Shown here: in pieces, positions 61,940 to 64,000 of the stretch
How positions within the stretch are numbered: the first letter of the stretch is position 1
How the letters are laid out: each line of letters begins with the position of its first letter
DNA from: Cupriavidus gilardii
GTDB taxonomy: Bacteria > Pseudomonadota > Gammaproteobacteria > Burkholderiales > Burkholderiaceae
NCBI RefSeq assembly: GCF_013314895.1
Contig: NZ_JABTYE010000016.1
Location: forward strand, 1-64,000
Direction: 5' to 3'
Length of the DNA: 64,000 bases
Program-made: the position numbers and the translations under genes
The notes under the pieces: model-generated
What the model was told of the DNA's origin: nothing
The model's input: the letters and a program-made list of their open reading frames with translations, nothing else
The model's database searches: none

Positions 61940-62065
61940 AACCGTGGTTCGCACGGTGGCGAGTCGACCTATCCGCACGCTGCGTCAGCTTCCCTGCCGA
62001 CCGCAGCCCATCCGCGGAACCCGTCCCCTCTGTTCACCGGCGTCCACTCTTCGACGGAGTGAATC

Positions 62066-63484
<1,419 letters not shown>

Positions 63485-63492
63485 CGTGGTTT

Positions 63493-63621
63493 TCTCCCTC
63501 TCCCGCTCGCGGGAGAGGGTTGGGGAGAGGGAAGCGACGCCAGGCACCGGCAAGACGGTGAATATGACGACCGCCCAGGCCCTCTCCCCCGGCCCCTCTC
63601 CCGCAAGCGGGAGAGGGGAGC
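63493..63621. repeat. Inverted pair of REP-like palindromes
   Basis: Unit one (63493-63532: tctccctctcccgctcgcgggagagggttggggagagg) and unit two (63579-63621: ccctctcccccggcccctctcccgcaagcgggagagggg) are inverted relative to each other and lie between ahcY and the next gene. Confidence 0.85.
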
Positions 63622-63644
63622 AAACCAACCGACAAGGAGTTGCC

Positions 63645-63998
63645 ATGAGATTGCTGGCGGTATGGATCATCAACGCGCTGACGCTGTTCGCGATCAGCGC
63701 GGTGGTCGACGGCATCGAAGTGCGGGGCTTCGGCTCGGCGATGATCGCGGCGGCAGTGCTGGCCGTCATCAATACGCTGATCCGGCCGATCCTGGTGCTG
63801 CTGACCTTGCCGGTCACGCTGCTGACGCTGGGCTTGTTCATCTTCGTGATCAACGCGCTGCTGTTCCTGTTCGTCGGCAATCTGCTGTCGGGCTTCACCG
63901 TGTCGGGCTTCTGGACTGCGCTGCTCGGTTCGCTGCTGTACAGCGTGATCTCGACCCTGCTGGCCGGCCTGCTGCTGCGCGACCGCGAAGTGGCCTGA
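63645..63998 (+). CDS. Phage holin family 4-like small membrane protein (YvlD type)
   Basis: 117 residues from the ATG at 63645 with AAGGAG upstream. About four hydrophobic helices occur (LLAVWIINALTLFAISAVV, then AVINTLIRPILVLLTLPVTLLTLGLFIFVINALLFLFV). The NTLIRPIL and LTLPVTLLTLGLF motifs mark the family PF04020-type. Function unknown despite the holin name. It commonly follows ahcY in Burkholderiales. Confidence 0.88.
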   Translation: MRLLAVWIINALTLFAISAVVDGIEVRGFGSAMIAAAVLAVINTLIRPILVLLTLPVTLLTLGLFIFVINALLFLFVGNLLSGFTVSGFWTALLGSLLYSVISTLLAGLLLRDREVA

Positions 63999-64000
63999 CG

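Overview
The window is high-GC DNA from a betaproteobacterium of the order Burkholderiales, probably family Burkholderiaceae. This rests on gene content and order: argB / HAD 5'-nucleotidase / slmA, metX-metW, hslV-hslU with a MEQYHG-type HslV N-terminus, tandem LpxL-family acyltransferases beside dapF and metK, ahcY followed by a small holin-like membrane protein, a RegB/RegA redox pair, and Bug/TctC binding proteins. I see no tRNA, rRNA, CRISPR array, complete insertion sequence or replication origin.

Layout. 1-5.2 kb: zinc-homeostasis block on the minus strand (Fur/Zur regulator, two COG0523 GTPases with His-rich segments, DksA lacking most zinc-finger cysteines, a DUF2946-like protein, and a cut-off exported protein). 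Two similar palindromes precede zur and the distal GTPase. 5.4-9.6 kb: glgX, a Bug protein and a DinJ/YafQ-type toxin-antitoxin pair. 9.9-13.5 kb: hslVU and three small stress or envelope proteins. 13.6-18.2 kb: RegA/RegB, a PCuAC copper chaperone, a LysR regulator with a divergent DMT-like membrane protein, and a Cys-rich CWC protein. 18.4-24.2 kb: argB, HAD phosphatase, slmA, riboswitch-controlled metX-metW and a thioesterase. 24.2-31.2 kb: AmpG-like permease, M48 protease, argC, xthA, pyrE, PPK2 and dapF. 31.3-37.9 kb: three tandem LpxL-like acyltransferases, riboswitch-controlled metK, two Hsp20 genes and a Kdo hydroxylase. 38.1-41.7 kb: a decayed GMC oxidoreductase, then four tandem small two-TM proteins that look paralogous. 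41.8-43.4 kb: AidB-like acyl-CoA dehydrogenase. 43.7-49.5 kb: TPP riboswitch and thiC-thiO-thiS-thiG-thiE. 49.5-51.7 kb: a compositionally distinct insert with one unknown gene carrying a C-terminal HEPN-like RNLILH motif. 51.7-60.7 kb: a sigma-54 activator divergent from a carboxylase / acyl-CoA ligase operon with a -24/-12 promoter. 60.9-64 kb: thiD, a SAH riboswitch with ahcY, and a holin-family membrane protein.

Common threads. The methyl cycle is RNA-controlled at three separate loci: SAM-II-like aptamers before metX and metK, and a SAH aptamer before ahcY. Thiamine synthesis is split between the TPP-controlled cluster and a distant thiD. A REP-like palindrome (arms CCCTCTCCCGC / GCGGGAGAGGG) is scattered between genes and in one place supplies the C-terminus of the AmpG-like permease. 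The best candidates for something undescribed are the HEPN-motif gene, the four-gene two-TM array beside the catalytically dead GMC protein, and the sigma-54 carboxylase/ligase operon.
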